From Apricaphanius iberus (lineage: Eukaryota > Chordata > Actinopteri > Cyprinodontiformes > Aphaniidae), in the NCBI GenBank assembly GCA_028564705.1, contig JAPXFQ010000344.1, positions 377,001-441,000 on the forward strand: DNA of 64,000 bases, read 5' to 3'. Made by a program: the position numbers and the translations under genes. The notes under the pieces were generated by a model. That model made no database searches and was not told the origin of the DNA. It saw only the letters and a program-made list of their open reading frames with translations. This document shows, piece after piece, positions 48,158-59,820 of this stretch; within the stretch, counting starts at the first letter, position 1; the number at the start of each line of letters is the position of its first letter.

Positions 48158-48230
48158 GACAAGGCAAGACAAGGCAAGGCTACCTTATTTGTACAACACA
48201 CTTTCAAAAACAAGGTAATTCAATTTACTA
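48158..48230 (-). mobile_element. L2 LINE 3' tail fragment
   Basis: Reverse complement reads TTGAATTACCTTG, TTTGTACAAATAAGG-like sequence and CCTTGCCTTGTCTTGCC, the canonical L2 end. Confidence 0.65.
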
Positions 48231-50100
48231 TTGACTATCTGGAGGTGAAATGTTGTCAGTTTCAGACGAAAAAAATGAGAACTAAACACGAACTATTCGT
48301 TCTCTGCTACGGCGGTCACAAGGTTCAGCTCCGCCGGCCGCCGCCTCACGAACAAATAGCAGTTACTTTCACCTCCTGATGGTGCCAATTACTGCAAATG
48401 CATAAAAAAATGAAAAAGCAATTAAGAAAAGTGTAGAATACAACAAAAACAGCAATAAAGCTCAACACGCGACCAGGAGATTAAACCTGGATGTTCAAAA
48501 CAAATCCTCGATTCCTGCAGTAACTGACAGAGTTTGTGAGGCTCATTTTGTTCACGGTAATTCCTTGTGTTTGTGCATTTGTTATTTAGAGAATGTTTAT
48601 GTAGAAAATGTAGTTTGTGAACATTCTAAAATCATCCACATTATTTTGTTTTTCGGATTCTGATTCAGATTTTACAAACTGCGATCAGCACCCTGACTAC
48701 GCCCGCTGCTGTAGATGCAGCACCTGTAAGTCCGATTCTGACAGCTGCTTCTACTTTAATCATTAAAGCTGCTACATGACGGTGTTTTTCTCAAAAACTG
48801 GATAAAATTTTTTTTTTTTGTGTAAGCAGTCATATTCAGTTTTTTGGTACAGACCCGACGCTACTGAATTACTAAACACACAGGACAACTTAACTTGTAC
48901 AACAATAACTTCATTGCCATAAATATTTAAATATAAAGACAATGATCAACGAGGACTTACCAGCCTTGCAGTCACGTTGTGTATTTCGCTGTTCTCCTTG
49001 GCAATCCGCCACAGTTGAAGCCGATCGCTCTGCGTTTCTGCTCGTCTGACCTCTGCTTTTAGCACAAACACGGCTTTCAGTTTTGCAGAGATCAGCCTAA
49101 CAGTACGTACACAAAGACCGCGATAGAAGCTACCAAAAAGCGCGACACGTGCCTAGCTGTTCGCGTGCACATTGAAGAGTGTACAAAGCAAACTGCCCGC
49201 GTTTTAAAATGTGGCATTTTCACGGGATTTCATCGCGCTCCTCCATTGATTTTACATGTAAACCCGAAGCTCTAATCGCCTCTATCGCGTTTGGTGTGTA
49301 TGCAGTGTAAAAACTCTCCTAGATACAACATAATCGGAGGACTCCCGACTTTTGAAAAATTCTTTTTACGAGTGAAGGGTCGGCTTTAGGAATATGGATA
49401 AATGTGGATAATTGTGGTCAGGACACCGGCGAATCCAACCAATGTTTTTCACATATCTCTAAGGGGGGTTTAAACAACTTCGAAGTTTATCTCTCTAAAG
49501 GTCTTCCTGTTTTTGGACGTTAAAGTGGTTACATTACAGGGATTTCCCCTGAAAACTCCTTTGGGAGGGTTTGTTAGCCCTTCATTTTGCGTCCTTTCTG
49601 CTAACCCAACCACTAACCCCTGTGCACCAAAAATGTCACTTAAGATCCTCATATATGTTCCCCCTCTGGGTTAATGTGGTACTGGGACAATACGGAACGA
49701 ATTGATAGTGTTAATATCTTCTTTGCTGCAGGGTACGTGTTTAACCAACTCTTGGTCTATCAAAATGATTAGTGCGGCAAGATGTTCCAATTCCCTTGAA
49801 GTCTATCATTAAATTACTGTATTTAATTTCTAAAAATATTTGTTTTTTAACACAAAACTCAGAGAACAGCTTTTGTCACACTGGTGCTGCACAATAAGTT
49901 AAATCAAGGAGTTTTAACCTGATTGATGAGTTAGCAGTAAATGTCTGTGCACGTCTATGAATGTATAGTTCTCGCTTTTGAACATACCCCGTGCAAGCAC
50001 ATTTTTATTTTGTAGGACATCTTTTGCGCTCTTCTAGTGAGGAAACCTGATACGCCCAGTGCCAACTATTCTTTGAATCAAATGCAGCCTGTCCTTCTTG
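48231..50100. other. Intergenic DNA upstream of cela1, no gene recognised
   Basis: Includes GC-rich patches (near 48,310-48,350 and 48,960-49,330) that look like repeat fragments, but no coding exon recognised. Confidence 0.45.
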
Positions 50101-50112
50101 CCCTGATAACTG

Positions 50113-50129
50113 TGGGAAATGCACAGGTG
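50113..50129 (-). promoter_or_regulatory. Bipartite PTF1 site upstream of cela1
   Basis: On the minus strand the sequence is CACCTGTGCATTTCCCA: an E-box CACCTG and a TC-box TTTCCCA with starts 10 bp apart, one helical turn. That is the arrangement bound by the PTF1 complex (PTF1A, an E-protein and RBPJ/RBPJL), which drives acinar digestive-enzyme genes. It lies about 60 bp upstream of the TATA box. Confidence 0.75.
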
Positions 50130-50188
50130 GACATACAGTGGCGTTGGACGCGTAATCTACAACGCTATCAGCATTAGCTGCCGGGAAG

Positions 50189-50195
50189 TATAAAA
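50189..50195 (+). promoter_or_regulatory. TATA box of cela1
   Basis: TATAAAA, 51 bp upstream of the start codon, predicting transcription initiation at about 50,217-50,222 and a short 5' leader of about 25-30 nt. Confidence 0.8.
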
Positions 50196-50245
50196 GATTA
50201 GGGGACAGAGGCTGTGAGGGCAGAAAGTTTGAGGAGACTGCAGAC

Positions 50246-50285
50246 ATGCTCAGGTTCCTTTTGTTGACCTCTCTAACAGCCCTGG
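50246..50285 (+). CDS. cela1: cela1 exon 1 (signal peptide)
   Basis: Encodes [13 protein letters not shown], a typical hydrophobic signal sequence. Donor CTGG|GTAAG. Confidence 0.95.
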
Positions 50286-53200
50286 GTAAGTATCACCTGG
50301 TTACGGTTTGAAGATTCTCCACAGAAGCTACAAAATGCACTTATATGTGTGATGTTGTTCTTTCTCCTGGATATGCGCTTTGCTCAGTGCTGGCCGAGCC
50401 CCAGCCCAGGTATCTGGAAGATGAGTCTGGTGAGGAAAGAGTTGTGGGAGGAGAGGTGGCCAGACCAAACTCCTGGCCCTGGCAGGTATGCTTCAAACCT
50501 TTATCTATTACTCATGTGTTATAGATAAAGAAAACAGTCATCACCACAATGCTAGATACAAACATCTGAAAGTAGCTTTAAAAAGTTATTTAATACAACA
50601 AAAGTATGTTTTTTATAAAATAAAATTAATAGATTTTCCTTTAAACCAAATTCAATGTATGAAAATGGAACGCCAAAGTGTTAAAAATTAAATGAATAAC
50701 CTTATGATATATATGTCTGCATGAATAAATAGACAAATATATAATGTGACAATGAAATTGTGAAAAATCTGAATTCATATGAAAGTCTAAGCTCATTATT
50801 ATATATATATATATATACGTATTAAACGACTTCAGCTCTCATCATTCTCCTCCTTCAGGAAGAGCAATGTTGAAGCACCAATGAGCATGCAGGCCCCACT
50901 CAATGGATAAATTACGTTTTGAAATATATAAACTATAAGGAAATTTTATTTTGTTTTATTTTAAAAAAAAAGGATGTTTTGGAATGAAATTGAACGAATT
51001 TAAATATACATGACTGAAAAAAATGTAAAATCTTTCTTTACACTTAAATGTTTTGTATTAATAAATGTATTTTTTAAGAGAAATGAAAAAAAATTTCATA
51101 ACGAGCTCGGACTTTCATAGGAATTCAGTTTTTCACAATTTAATTGTCACATTATAAATTTGTGAGTTAGTTATTCTTCTAGAAATTTATATGAAAAGGT
51201 TTTATTTATCTAAGTAATTTTGAGCACATATAAGTGTTGGATCTTATTTTTAGAAATGCTTCTCAACTAATAGAATTTGGGGGGGGGACATGTATATTTG
51301 TTTTATTTTTGTTTGTAAAACTCTCTGCTTGCATTTCTTCAGATCTCCCTTCAGTATAAATCTGGAAGCTACTACTACCACACCTGCGGAGGAACACTGA
51401 TCAGGAGAGGATGGGTGATGACCGCTGCTCACTGTGTGGACAGGTGGGAGTCTAGTGCACCACAGAGAAGTTACGTAGACAGCAAAACTGAGAGAAGCAG
51501 CTGTTCCTACACACATGAAGGCATCAGGTTCAACATAATCAAACCCACCGGGGAAATATCTTCGCTCGATTTAGGGCAACGTTTCACTCTGGGTTTGTTC
51601 GGTTCCACCAACGAAGCTCAGGTGAATTCAATCCATGCTGATTCAAGCGAGGCTTGCATCAACACTACATTGAAGTCAGCCTCTGTCGATCGATGCTAGA
51701 TAAGTGAGAATAGAAGGAAAGTAAAGAGCCAGGTTCTTCTCTAGGACTGAGAAAGACTTATTAATGCCGCCTATGAGCATCACAATACATCATAACCAAT
51801 AAGAGGAACACCAGCTGGATTTAAAAGCTCATCAGGATGCATTGCGTTATAATGTAAATTACGGGGCAGTTGCTACACGGACGGTTTAGTGTGTGAGAGT
51901 GAGTGCTGAGAAGCGCTTCTAGCTGTAAACTTCTAAGTTCACGTTAATAAATCATATTAGCTTGTTGAGTAGGGCAAGATAATCTGGATACTGTTGAGAA
52001 TGATTAAAATCATATTACAGAAAATAGCCGACAGGTTAAATGTGTTAGAACATGATTCAAGAAAGAATTTCAAAATATTTAAAAATCAAATAAGAACCGT
52101 TTGAAGCCTTCATACTGTAAAGTTACATCATTACAGTATTTTAATTTACATGTGTATTTAGTTTTACCCGTTGCAAGGTGCTATGAGGCTGTTTGATGAT
52201 GATGTTTATTTGATATGGACGTAGCAATTACTTCGGACAAACCAGATGCATTGTTTCAGTGTGTTAGCACTAGTGCTAAGTTACAACACTTGTCCATAAG
52301 CATCTTTTCTAAAAATAAAGCAGATTTAAATAAAGTACAAACAAATCAGCGATAAATCAGAGAAAAACAAATTAAATATTACAAACAAATTTCAATATTA
52401 AAAAAAGGCAATTTGAGCAAGCAATTAAACCAGTTTAAAACTATTCATGTGAACCTTGTTGTTTAGACTTTAGCCATTTTTGGGGTCCTTTATTAAAAAC
52501 TATTCGGGACGAGACAATCACCACAAATGGAGGCTCATGTGATCGCTCTATGAGAGCTCTGACATCTGATGGCCACTGCAGGGAACAGTCTTGACACATT
52601 ATTATTTTGAAATTTTGAAAAAGAATCTTAAAGTGCTAAAATTAATAATCAGAATTGAGAAGGTTATGGTTCCTTAAAATTCGACAATGATGCCATTTCA
52701 GTGGTTTCTGGTCCACAGTTTTTATGGCTTGCTTGTATATTAAGGCTATAGGTTTCATAGTGGTGGAGGAAGCCTGTGACCATGAAGTAATGCAATATGA
52801 TGGGGGAAAATCATTGCATGCATGTAAAGTTTTTCAGCTTGGTGTGACAGGTTCCTTCTTATAAAACGAAAGCAGTTAAAATTTGTTTTAACCTCATTAC
52901 AGACATGCTTAACCTGACTATCAAACTTTAAAGGCACAGTGTGTAATTTTCGGCCAGTAGGGGGCAGTGCATACCTAAATTATCACTAGCATGCGGTATC
53001 TGTGTCTTCGAGTAAGAAACTCAACAACGGACGTCCAACTAGTGCTGTTTTCAAACGCTCAATTCCCTGAGAATAATTATCTATTTGCAGCAACACGACG
53101 AGCACATCAGTCTCTCTTTTATCCCTTGGAACTAGCAAAGAAGTAAAAATGTATTTATGGAGAAACTTTTTGGTATTTTGAGGGGAAATCAATGTTTTAA

Positions 53201-56200
53201 TAGCGGGCGTGTTCCGTGCGCTTTGTCCATCCGGGCTCCTGTAGAAGTAAAGACGTCATCTAATATGGCTTTCCCCTAAAAAGAGGACCCGCGCCTATGT
53301 ATTTTAAAACAGATTTTTAAAGTCGTATTTTACACTATCGCCAATATTTTGCAATCAATGCGCTTTACGTAATTATTATAACATAATATTTTAATGGCTA
53401 TTTTCACAGATGTACTGCAAAAACTACAGACTGTCACTTTAAGTATTTCTCCAGGATGAGTCCATGGTACTTCACGTCGCTCATTACTTCAATGATTTCC
53501 TCATTAATCCTTACCTTTAATAATTCATGATCAGGCCTGGACACTGTTTTTTTACATTGAGAACTAATTAGGATGAATAGAATAAAACTGTATTAATCCC
53601 TTACGGACAATCCTCAGGGAAACTAGTTTTTCCAGCCACAGTACAGTTCTTCTGCACCCGCCTGCCATATGCGGTATTGTACAGTTTAATTGCCCTTTGA
53701 ATGAATGAGTCTCTGAATCTGTTGGTCCAGATCCTAGGAAGGAGTAGTCGTCTGCTGCTTGTGCTTCTCTGGGTGTGGATGACTGCATGCAAAGGGTGAT
53801 TAGCAATGTCCGGGATAGCCGGAAGTTTTATTTAGTGACCTCCTCTCCACCACTGTCACCAGGGGCTCCAGCTTTGTCCCCACCACAGAGCTCGCCCACC
53901 GGATTCATTTATCCAGCCTGTTCACACTTTTCTTGGATATGCTTGCACCCCAGCATATCTCTGCGTAGAAGAGTGTGCTGGCAACCACAGACTGGTAAAA
54001 CATCTGCAGGAGATTACTGCCGTAGTCTTCTCAAAAAATACAGTCGGCTTTGGCTTTTCTTTTGCAGATGGTCGGTGTTGCATGGCCAGTCCAGTTTGTT
54101 GTCCAGCCACAACCCTAAATATCTATAGTTTGTGACGATTTCCACTTCCTCGTCTTGACTGGCTTAGCGTGGACCTCCTGTGGTCGATAACCAGCTCTTT
54201 AGTCTTTGAAGTATTGAGCCGGAGATGGTTGTTTTGGCTCCAGATAAAGTCCTTGACCAGGCTCCTGTACTCATCCACTTCATCCTCTCTAATACCCCAC
54301 ACGATGGTGGTGTCATCTTCGAACTTCTGCACATGACACAGCCCTGAGCTGTAACAAAAGTCTGTGGTGTACAGAGTAAAAAGGAGAGGGGCCAGCACCG
54401 TCCCTTGAGGTGCTCCAGTGCTGCTGATGACCTTGTCGGACATAATGCCTTTTAGTCTGACGTATTGAGGTCTGTCTGTAAGGTAGTCCGCAATCAAGCA
54501 TCCGCGTCCATCTCCTTCAGCTTGTCCAATAGCAGGGGAGGCCGGATAGTATTGAAGAAACTTGAAAAGTCCAAGAACAGGATCCTCAGTTTGCCGTTCC
54601 CCCAGTCAAGATGCCCTTGTATCTGATGGAGAAGGTAGAGGATGGCCTCCTCCACTCCTACGCCTGCTGGGTACGCACACCGAAGGGGATCCTGTGCGTG
54701 TTTCAACTGAGCCCTCGGCAGAATAATGAGAATCCGTTCCATTGTCTTCATCAGCTGGGATGTAAGTGCCACGGGTCTGTAATCATTCAACTCGATGGGA
54801 ATACCCATTTAGACAAGACAGCGTGAGGATTTTATGGCTCCATGTTTAACAAAAAGTTATTTATTTGTTCTTATGAATTATGCTCGGCGTCAGGGGCGAC
54901 ATTGGTGAAAAAAAAAGAAGTTTCTGTTAGCAAGTAAATATTAAATACAGTAATGTTCTTCAAAATGGTGAAGGTAAAATCTAATTAGAAATACTTTTTT
55001 GAAGGTAAAACCTACATTCCATTGCATAATTTCACAACCAAAAAGCAAAAGAGCTGCTGCTGCTGCTGCAAATGATTTGCTAGCTTTATATTCACCAGGA
55101 TCGTCCAATCATTTGATCAAGCTAAAAAAAGCCTCAGTTATTCTGCAAATGTTAGCAGGGTCATCCAAGAGCATTTGTTGCCATGGTAAATGGGCGGGGC
55201 TTCAGGTTAGCCCAGCTTGTGGAACTGAATCCGGGGAAATTGAGCCAGGATTGTCAAAGTTAGCCTCGCTCCGTGGAATAACCCCGTGATTGTCCAACTC
55301 AACATACTTTCACCCTTAAAGCATTATTTTAATTTACTGGATCAGTTGGGATAAGTATAGCTCAAAAGAAACAACTTTTTTGTTAGATTTTTTGTTTTGT
55401 CATGTTCAGAGTAGTGAGGACCCAAATGCAGCTGGATAAGTTGGAACAATTTAATGAAGGAAAGATGACAAAACTTAGAATGAAAAACAGCAACCGGAGA
55501 AGGGGTAGAAACGACAACGAACCAGCAAAGAATAGACAGAACCAGGCAGCTTAAGTATGCTGTGGAGAAATGAGAAGTGACACTGAAAACCTGAGATTCA
55601 ACTACTGACAAACGGAGGAAGGTGAGGAGAACAGAACAGGTGAAGACAATTAATTGGGTCAGAGAGACAGAAGGAAAACAACAAAATGAAACAAGGAAAG
55701 ATGAGACACAACAAATCCTGAATAAGAACTAACTTAGAAGTAACTAAAGATATCTGGGGGAGAATCAACTGTAATTTAGACGGCGAATGAAAAAAGGAGA
55801 AAACAGAATAGGAGGAAATGAACGAGGAAATAATCTAATGAGAAATAAACTAACAAAGACTGCTGAACTAAGGAAACACAAATAAAAGATAAAACATGAA
55901 CAGGTGGAAAGAGCTAAGTGAGAGAGAAGGAGAATATGGAAACAAAGAAGTACCAAAATCAAAACGCCAATAACGAAGAAATAAACTGAAAATGATTTAC
56001 ACTATAAAGCAGGAAAAAAAACGGCGTAAAATGTTTTTTTTCTTCCTTGTGTATACCAACAGATCCATGACTTGGCGTGTTGTTCTCGGAGATCACGACA
56101 TCAACAACCACGAGGGAAGGGAGCAGTACATGAGCGTGAGCCAGGTCTACGTCCACCCTTACTGGAACTCCAACAACGTTGCCGGAGGGTCAGTCAGAAC

Positions 56201-59200
56201 GCAGCATCACTCAATTCTTAATACATAAACGAAGGCCTACACCTCATCTGCAAAATGTATTAAAATAACATCGTGTTTGAGTATTAAAAGCGGGGAAAAT
56301 GTGTTTTATTTAATATTTTTGTTATTTAACTGTGAAGTTGATATGAGTAGTTGTTTTTAATTCATTTAACCTGCTTTGTCTATATTATTTCAAGTAATTA
56401 AGGCAGAAAAAAAACAACATTTCTGGCTTTTTTCTTCTTTAGCTATTATTATAACTTCAAAGAAAATTCAGTTAACCTGAAAATATATAATTATGTAATT
56501 AAACACTTACTTGCTTATTGCATCTGAAAAATGAAACGTGTTTCTTGCTTAATTTATGTTAAAAGATAAATAATACGAGTTTCCCCGAAGAGAAACAGCA
56601 TAGGTTTAATGGATTTTATGACAAAAAGGCATTTTGGTCAAATGGTTTGATCGCACACTGTAAAAAAACAAAAAACAAAAAACGGTTATCAGTAAAGTAA
56701 AAATCCCTTGTTTGTTGACATTTTTTCTTATTTTTAAATATATCCTCTCATTGGAAGACATATTTTCAAGAAAAAAACATCCTTTGTTCCATTGCCATAA
56801 GTTATTACAAGCCAAAAACGATATTTTATTTTATTTTTTTAGCATTTACCGAGTGAATTTAAGAGAAAGTACAGCTGTAGGGGACTTCCTTTTTCCGAAC
56901 TTTATCTAAAAGTCGTCTCTCGAGGGTCTTGGCTAATTCACTTTTACGTCCTGTTTCGTCTTGCAGTTACGATATTGCTCTGCTGCGTCTGTCCACCGAC
57001 GCTGTCCTCAACAACTACGTCCAGCTGGGCGCTCTTCCTACCTCGGGTCAGGTTCTGGCCCACAACCACCCCTGCTACATCAGTGGATGGGGTCGCACTC
57101 AGAGTGAGTCTAACATAGTTTCATATGAACATGATTAAGATGGACGGACGACGGGATATACGATTTTTTTTTTGTTTTTCTTCCCAGCTGGTGGAAGCCT
57201 GTCTGCTCAGCTGAAGCAAGCCTACCTGCCTGTTGTTGACCACAAAACCTGCAGCAGCTATGGATGGTGGGGCAGCACTGTGAAGAGCTCTATGGTCTGT
57301 GCTGGAGGTGGCAGCGAATCTGGCTGTCAGGTGAGCCGCCTGCTGAACGCCCGCTTTTCAATTAGACTTATTGGTTGCAATGCTGTGCGATGCAATGAAC
57401 ACTGCAAAAACTGTCCATCTAACCAAGCCTAATCTTGTTTCCAGCCAAAAAGTATTTTTGGCTGATTATTTCACTCAATATAGGACGTTTTAGATTAATC
57501 TAGCGTCTGCCAGTGCAGTAAGACAATTGCACTCGGTAAGAATTCTTAAAATGAGACATATTCTCTAAATATGATTAATAACCTAATACATTCTGCTCTT
57601 GCTCAGTATGTAAGTCTCAAAACAAGGTAAAAAAATACCCTTTGGCTGGAAACAAGACTGTCGGAATTGGTTAGACGGACAGTTTTTGCAGTAAAAAAGT
57701 ATTAAAACACAAGGGTGTTAATACTTAATTCAATTAATTGAATTAATTCTCATCTTAAAACCACAAATAACACATTGTTTTACAAAACAAAAATCAAAAA
57801 GTAAAGCACGTATTCATATGAATTCCACACGTGAATCTATACTTTGGAGAAACAAATGTAACTTCAATCACAGTGCCTTTTGGAGTAGGTCTCTATAGGA
57901 ATTTATCGTGCAATATTTCTGGGCCATTTTGAAAACAGGAATAATATCCTAATTCTGGTAGATTGCAGGGTTGTCATCAGGACCTCACCAATGCCGATAC
58001 CTGTATTGGGCTGATACTACTCTAATGTACTCATTAAAGGGGACGTTTTTTTGTTTTTTTTTCAACCTGCACCTTATTTTTTAGCAAATATTATATTAAT
58101 TAACTCACCTGGACAAATTTGGAGCAACTTGGAGTCCTTTGGTTGAAGTTTATATCCAGTTTTGATCAGTGTTTATCCATATAATGGGAGTGAATCAGGG
58201 CAGGAGATTTGCTGCCTGTAATAAGGTATTATCCGCCCCAAAACTCCTTCTTTTAACTAATCCTTTTTTATGGATATTTAGTAATATTCCCCTGTGAGGT
58301 TAGAACATCTTGGAGGTGCTAAGGTATTAGCTTCTAGTGGTTTTAGAGGCTTTTAATGTAACCGAGTCCAACTTACACTAAGATGTCGCAGCCGTCCAAC
58401 ATTACAGTTGTTGTCTGCGTAGGTTGCGAAAAGGGAGCCTGAGGAAGCTGAAATTGGCCCAATTGGTCATTCGGTCAATGCAATTTTTTAAACACACAAA
58501 GCATGTTGATGTCTGCAGTAGTTCTGTCTAAACGGCCGCCGTAGAGCACAGAGTGAAAGTCCTGTTCGGACTACAGCTGGGATGGGGCACGGCAGTGACG
58601 TCATAGAAATCGCCGGTTGGTGTAAGTTGAAATAAGCGCCACGGAAAACAAAAAAAAAAAAGTACCTCAGAGACATCCCTAGCTCACAGGGGAATAGTGC
58701 TAGAGATTAATAACTCAAAATGTTGTGTCAAATAATGACTGTACAATGGCTGCCCCAAAAACTCCCACTAAATGGAAATATGCTGATCATTAACTGATCT
58801 AAACATCTCCTGAAGGACTTCAAGTCACACCAAACTCGTCTGGGTGTGTATGTGACTGTAATGGATGCTATAAATTAGGTCCAGGTTGCAAAAAATGGTA
58901 ATTTCTCTTTAAATCAATTACGTCCAGCTGAAGTAAAAGTTCCTGGCTAATTTGTTTCACCATGTACCCACTGAGTGAATGGAAGGTCTAGTTTTAGTTT
59001 TCTCTTCACATAGCTTTCTGCAAGTAGGGCAAACAGTTTAATTTTTGATCTTGTAGTATTAGTATTTCTTTACTGACCTTCTCAATTTTTGTGTCTTTGC
59101 TGATTTGTGTTGGCCTATCGCGTACATTTTTGTGATTTATACTGAAACAAAATGCAAAAATGTTCAAGGGCCGTGAGCAGTTTTTCCGAGGCTGAAAGAG

Positions 59201-59527
59201 TCAGTGAAAGCAATCAAAGTAAAGTCAGTGACATCCAGAATGCATGATTTATAATTTTAATGATTTCGTTTATGCAGGGCGATTCTGGTGGCCCCCTGAA
59301 CTGCAATGTCAACGGCCAGTGGGTGGTCCATGGAGTGACCAGCTTTGTGTCGTCCCTTGGCTGCAACACCCAGAAGAAACCCACCGTCTTTACTCGTTCC
59401 TCTGCTTACATCAGCTGGATGAACAGCGTTAGTGTTTGATACCGCAATAATTAGACCGATTTGAACGGTTTCTGTTTGAACATTGCAACTGATCATGTCG
59501 TATACGCTTTTGCAGATCATGGGTTAA
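50246..59527 (+). CDS. cela1: Chymotrypsin-like elastase 1 (pancreatic digestive protease)
   Basis: Secreted serine endopeptidase of family S1. Eight exons join in frame to 268 residues, the usual length: signal peptide about 1-16, activation peptide 17-31 ending SGEER, mature enzyme from VVGG at 32. Catalytic His is in TAAHC (exon 3), Asp in YDIALLRL (exon 5) and Ser in GDSGGPL (exon 6/7 junction). The S1 pocket region TSFVS and PTVFTR gives Val216 and Thr226 in chymotrypsin numbering, the bulky residues that define elastase-1 preference for small side chains. Exons: 50,246-50,285; 50,388-50,485; 51,343-51,443; 56,063-56,188; 56,967-57,103; 57,188-57,330; 59,278-59,427; 59,516-59,527. Upstream PTF1 and TATA elements and a downstream AATAAA support an active gene. 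Fish often have several cela1 copies, so orthology within the group is open. Confidence 0.96.
50388..50485 (+). CDS. cela1: cela1 exon 2 (activation peptide and mature N-terminus)
   Basis: Encodes [18 protein letters not shown] then [15 protein letters not shown]. The Arg before VVGG is the trypsin-type activation site. Acceptor TTTGCTCAG, donor TGGCAG|GTATGC. Confidence 0.96.
50690..51212. mobile_element. Inverted-repeat (MITE-like) insertion in cela1 intron 2
   Basis: The left arm around 50,742-50,795 (ATAATGTGACAATGAAATTG, GAATTCATATGAAAGT) is the reverse complement of the right arm around 51,100-51,156 (ACTTTCATAGGAATTC, CAATTTAATTGTCACATTAT). Arms extend about 100 bp at lower identity. 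AT-rich centre with an (AT)n tract. Confidence 0.65.
51343..51443 (+). CDS. cela1: cela1 exon 3 (catalytic His)
   Basis: Encodes [20 protein letters not shown] and [13 protein letters not shown]. Acceptor ATTTCTTCAG, donor GACAG|GTGGGA. An open frame reading past the donor to about 51,699 is intronic. Confidence 0.97.
52932..53438. mobile_element. TTAA-flanked piggyBac-like short element in cela1 intron 3
   Basis: TTAA on both sides (52,928-52,931 and 53,439-53,442). Ends AGGCACAGTGTGTAATTTT and, inverted, AGTGACAGTCTGTAGTTTT. 507 bp, non-coding. Its ends resemble those of the element at 21,053-21,693. Confidence 0.65.
53565..54808 (-). mobile_element. Rex1/CR1-like LINE reverse transcriptase remnant
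   Basis: Minus-strand frames show [68 protein letters not shown] and [12 protein letters not shown], then [11 protein letters not shown] and a C-terminal piece near 53,601-53,792. The order is that of a non-LTR RT, 5'-truncated and with frame breaks. The 3' end near 53,565 reads GGATTAATACAGTTTTATTC. It lies antisense in cela1 intron 3. Confidence 0.8.
54830..56062. other. 3' part of cela1 intron 3: no gene seen
   Basis: A purine-rich stretch (about 55,380-55,980) with many GAACAGGTGAAGACAATTAA-type words looks like dispersed-repeat DNA, but I could not define its ends or family. Confidence 0.45.
56063..56188 (+). CDS. cela1: cela1 exon 4
   Basis: Encodes [20 protein letters not shown] and [20 protein letters not shown]. 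Acceptor TATACCAACAG; donor GGAGG|GTCAGT has a C at +3, weaker than the others in this gene. Confidence 0.95.
56967..57103 (+). CDS. cela1: cela1 exon 5 (catalytic Asp)
   Basis: Encodes [20 protein letters not shown] through [12 protein letters not shown]. Acceptor GTCTTGCAG, donor CAGA|GTGAGT. Confidence 0.97.
57188..57330 (+). CDS. cela1: cela1 exon 6
   Basis: Encodes [20 protein letters not shown] then [20 protein letters not shown] and SGCQ. Acceptor TTCCCAG after an 84-bp intron, donor GTCAG|GTGAGC. Confidence 0.97.
57400..57692. mobile_element. Short MITE with long inverted ends in cela1 intron 6
   Basis: Left CACTGCAAAAACTGTCCATC and TTGTTTCCAGCC; right end inverted ACTGCAAAAACTGTCCGTCT and TTGTTTCCAGCC. 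The terminal inverted repeat is about 48-50 bp in a 293-bp element, a common fish type. Confidence 0.75.
58150..58345. repeat. Dispersed repeat, copy 2
   Basis: Same family as 23,040-23,221: GCCCCAAAACTCCTTCTTTT, GGTGCTAAGGTATTAGCTTC. Located in cela1 intron 6. Confidence 0.6.
59278..59427 (+). CDS. cela1: cela1 exon 7 (catalytic Ser, S1 pocket)
   Basis: Encodes [30 protein letters not shown] and [18 protein letters not shown]. Acceptor TTTATGCAG; donor AACAGC|GTTAGT. Reading through the donor would stop after three codons, but the family C-terminus is recovered in exon 8. Confidence 0.97.
59516..59527 (+). CDS. cela1: cela1 exon 8 (C-terminal micro-exon)
   Basis: Encodes only IMG and the stop codon, after acceptor CTTTTGCAG. 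The extension matches the expected elastase end SWMNSIMG. Confidence 0.85.
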   Translation: MMG

Positions 59528-59588
59528 GAAGAGGAGCGGCATCTGTGCAAACGGCAGAACATTCTGGATCCTTTTCTCACTCTGTCAA

Positions 59589-59594
59589 AATAAA
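59589..59594 (+). terminator. Polyadenylation signal of cela1
   Basis: AATAAA 62 bp after the stop codon, giving a short 3' UTR as is usual for pancreatic protease mRNAs. Confidence 0.8.
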
Positions 59595-59749
59595 GGTCAT
59601 AAAAATGGCATCTACCTCTCGTTTTCATGTTTGATCAAAGTGTTATGATGCAAAATAAATTTACTATCTGATTAATGGGTGAAAAAAAAATGTTCAAAAA
59701 TAAATCTAATCAATTAAAAGTCTAAACATTTAAGGGGAATCATTTTATT

Positions 59750-59820
59750 TAGGCAAAGCTATTTTATTTGTATAGCACACTTTCAACACAAGGCAATTCA
59801 AGGTGCTTTACATGATTAGA
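59750..59820 (-). mobile_element. L2 LINE 3' tail fragment
   Basis: Reverse complement reads CCTTGAATTGCCTTGTGTTG, AAAGTGTGCTATACAAATAA and GCCT, the L2 3' end. Confidence 0.7.

Noticed and set aside
51444..51699. 94-codon ORF extending past cela1 exon 3
   Set aside because: It reads through the GTGGGAG donor; the expected family sequence resumes at 56,063 in the correct phase.
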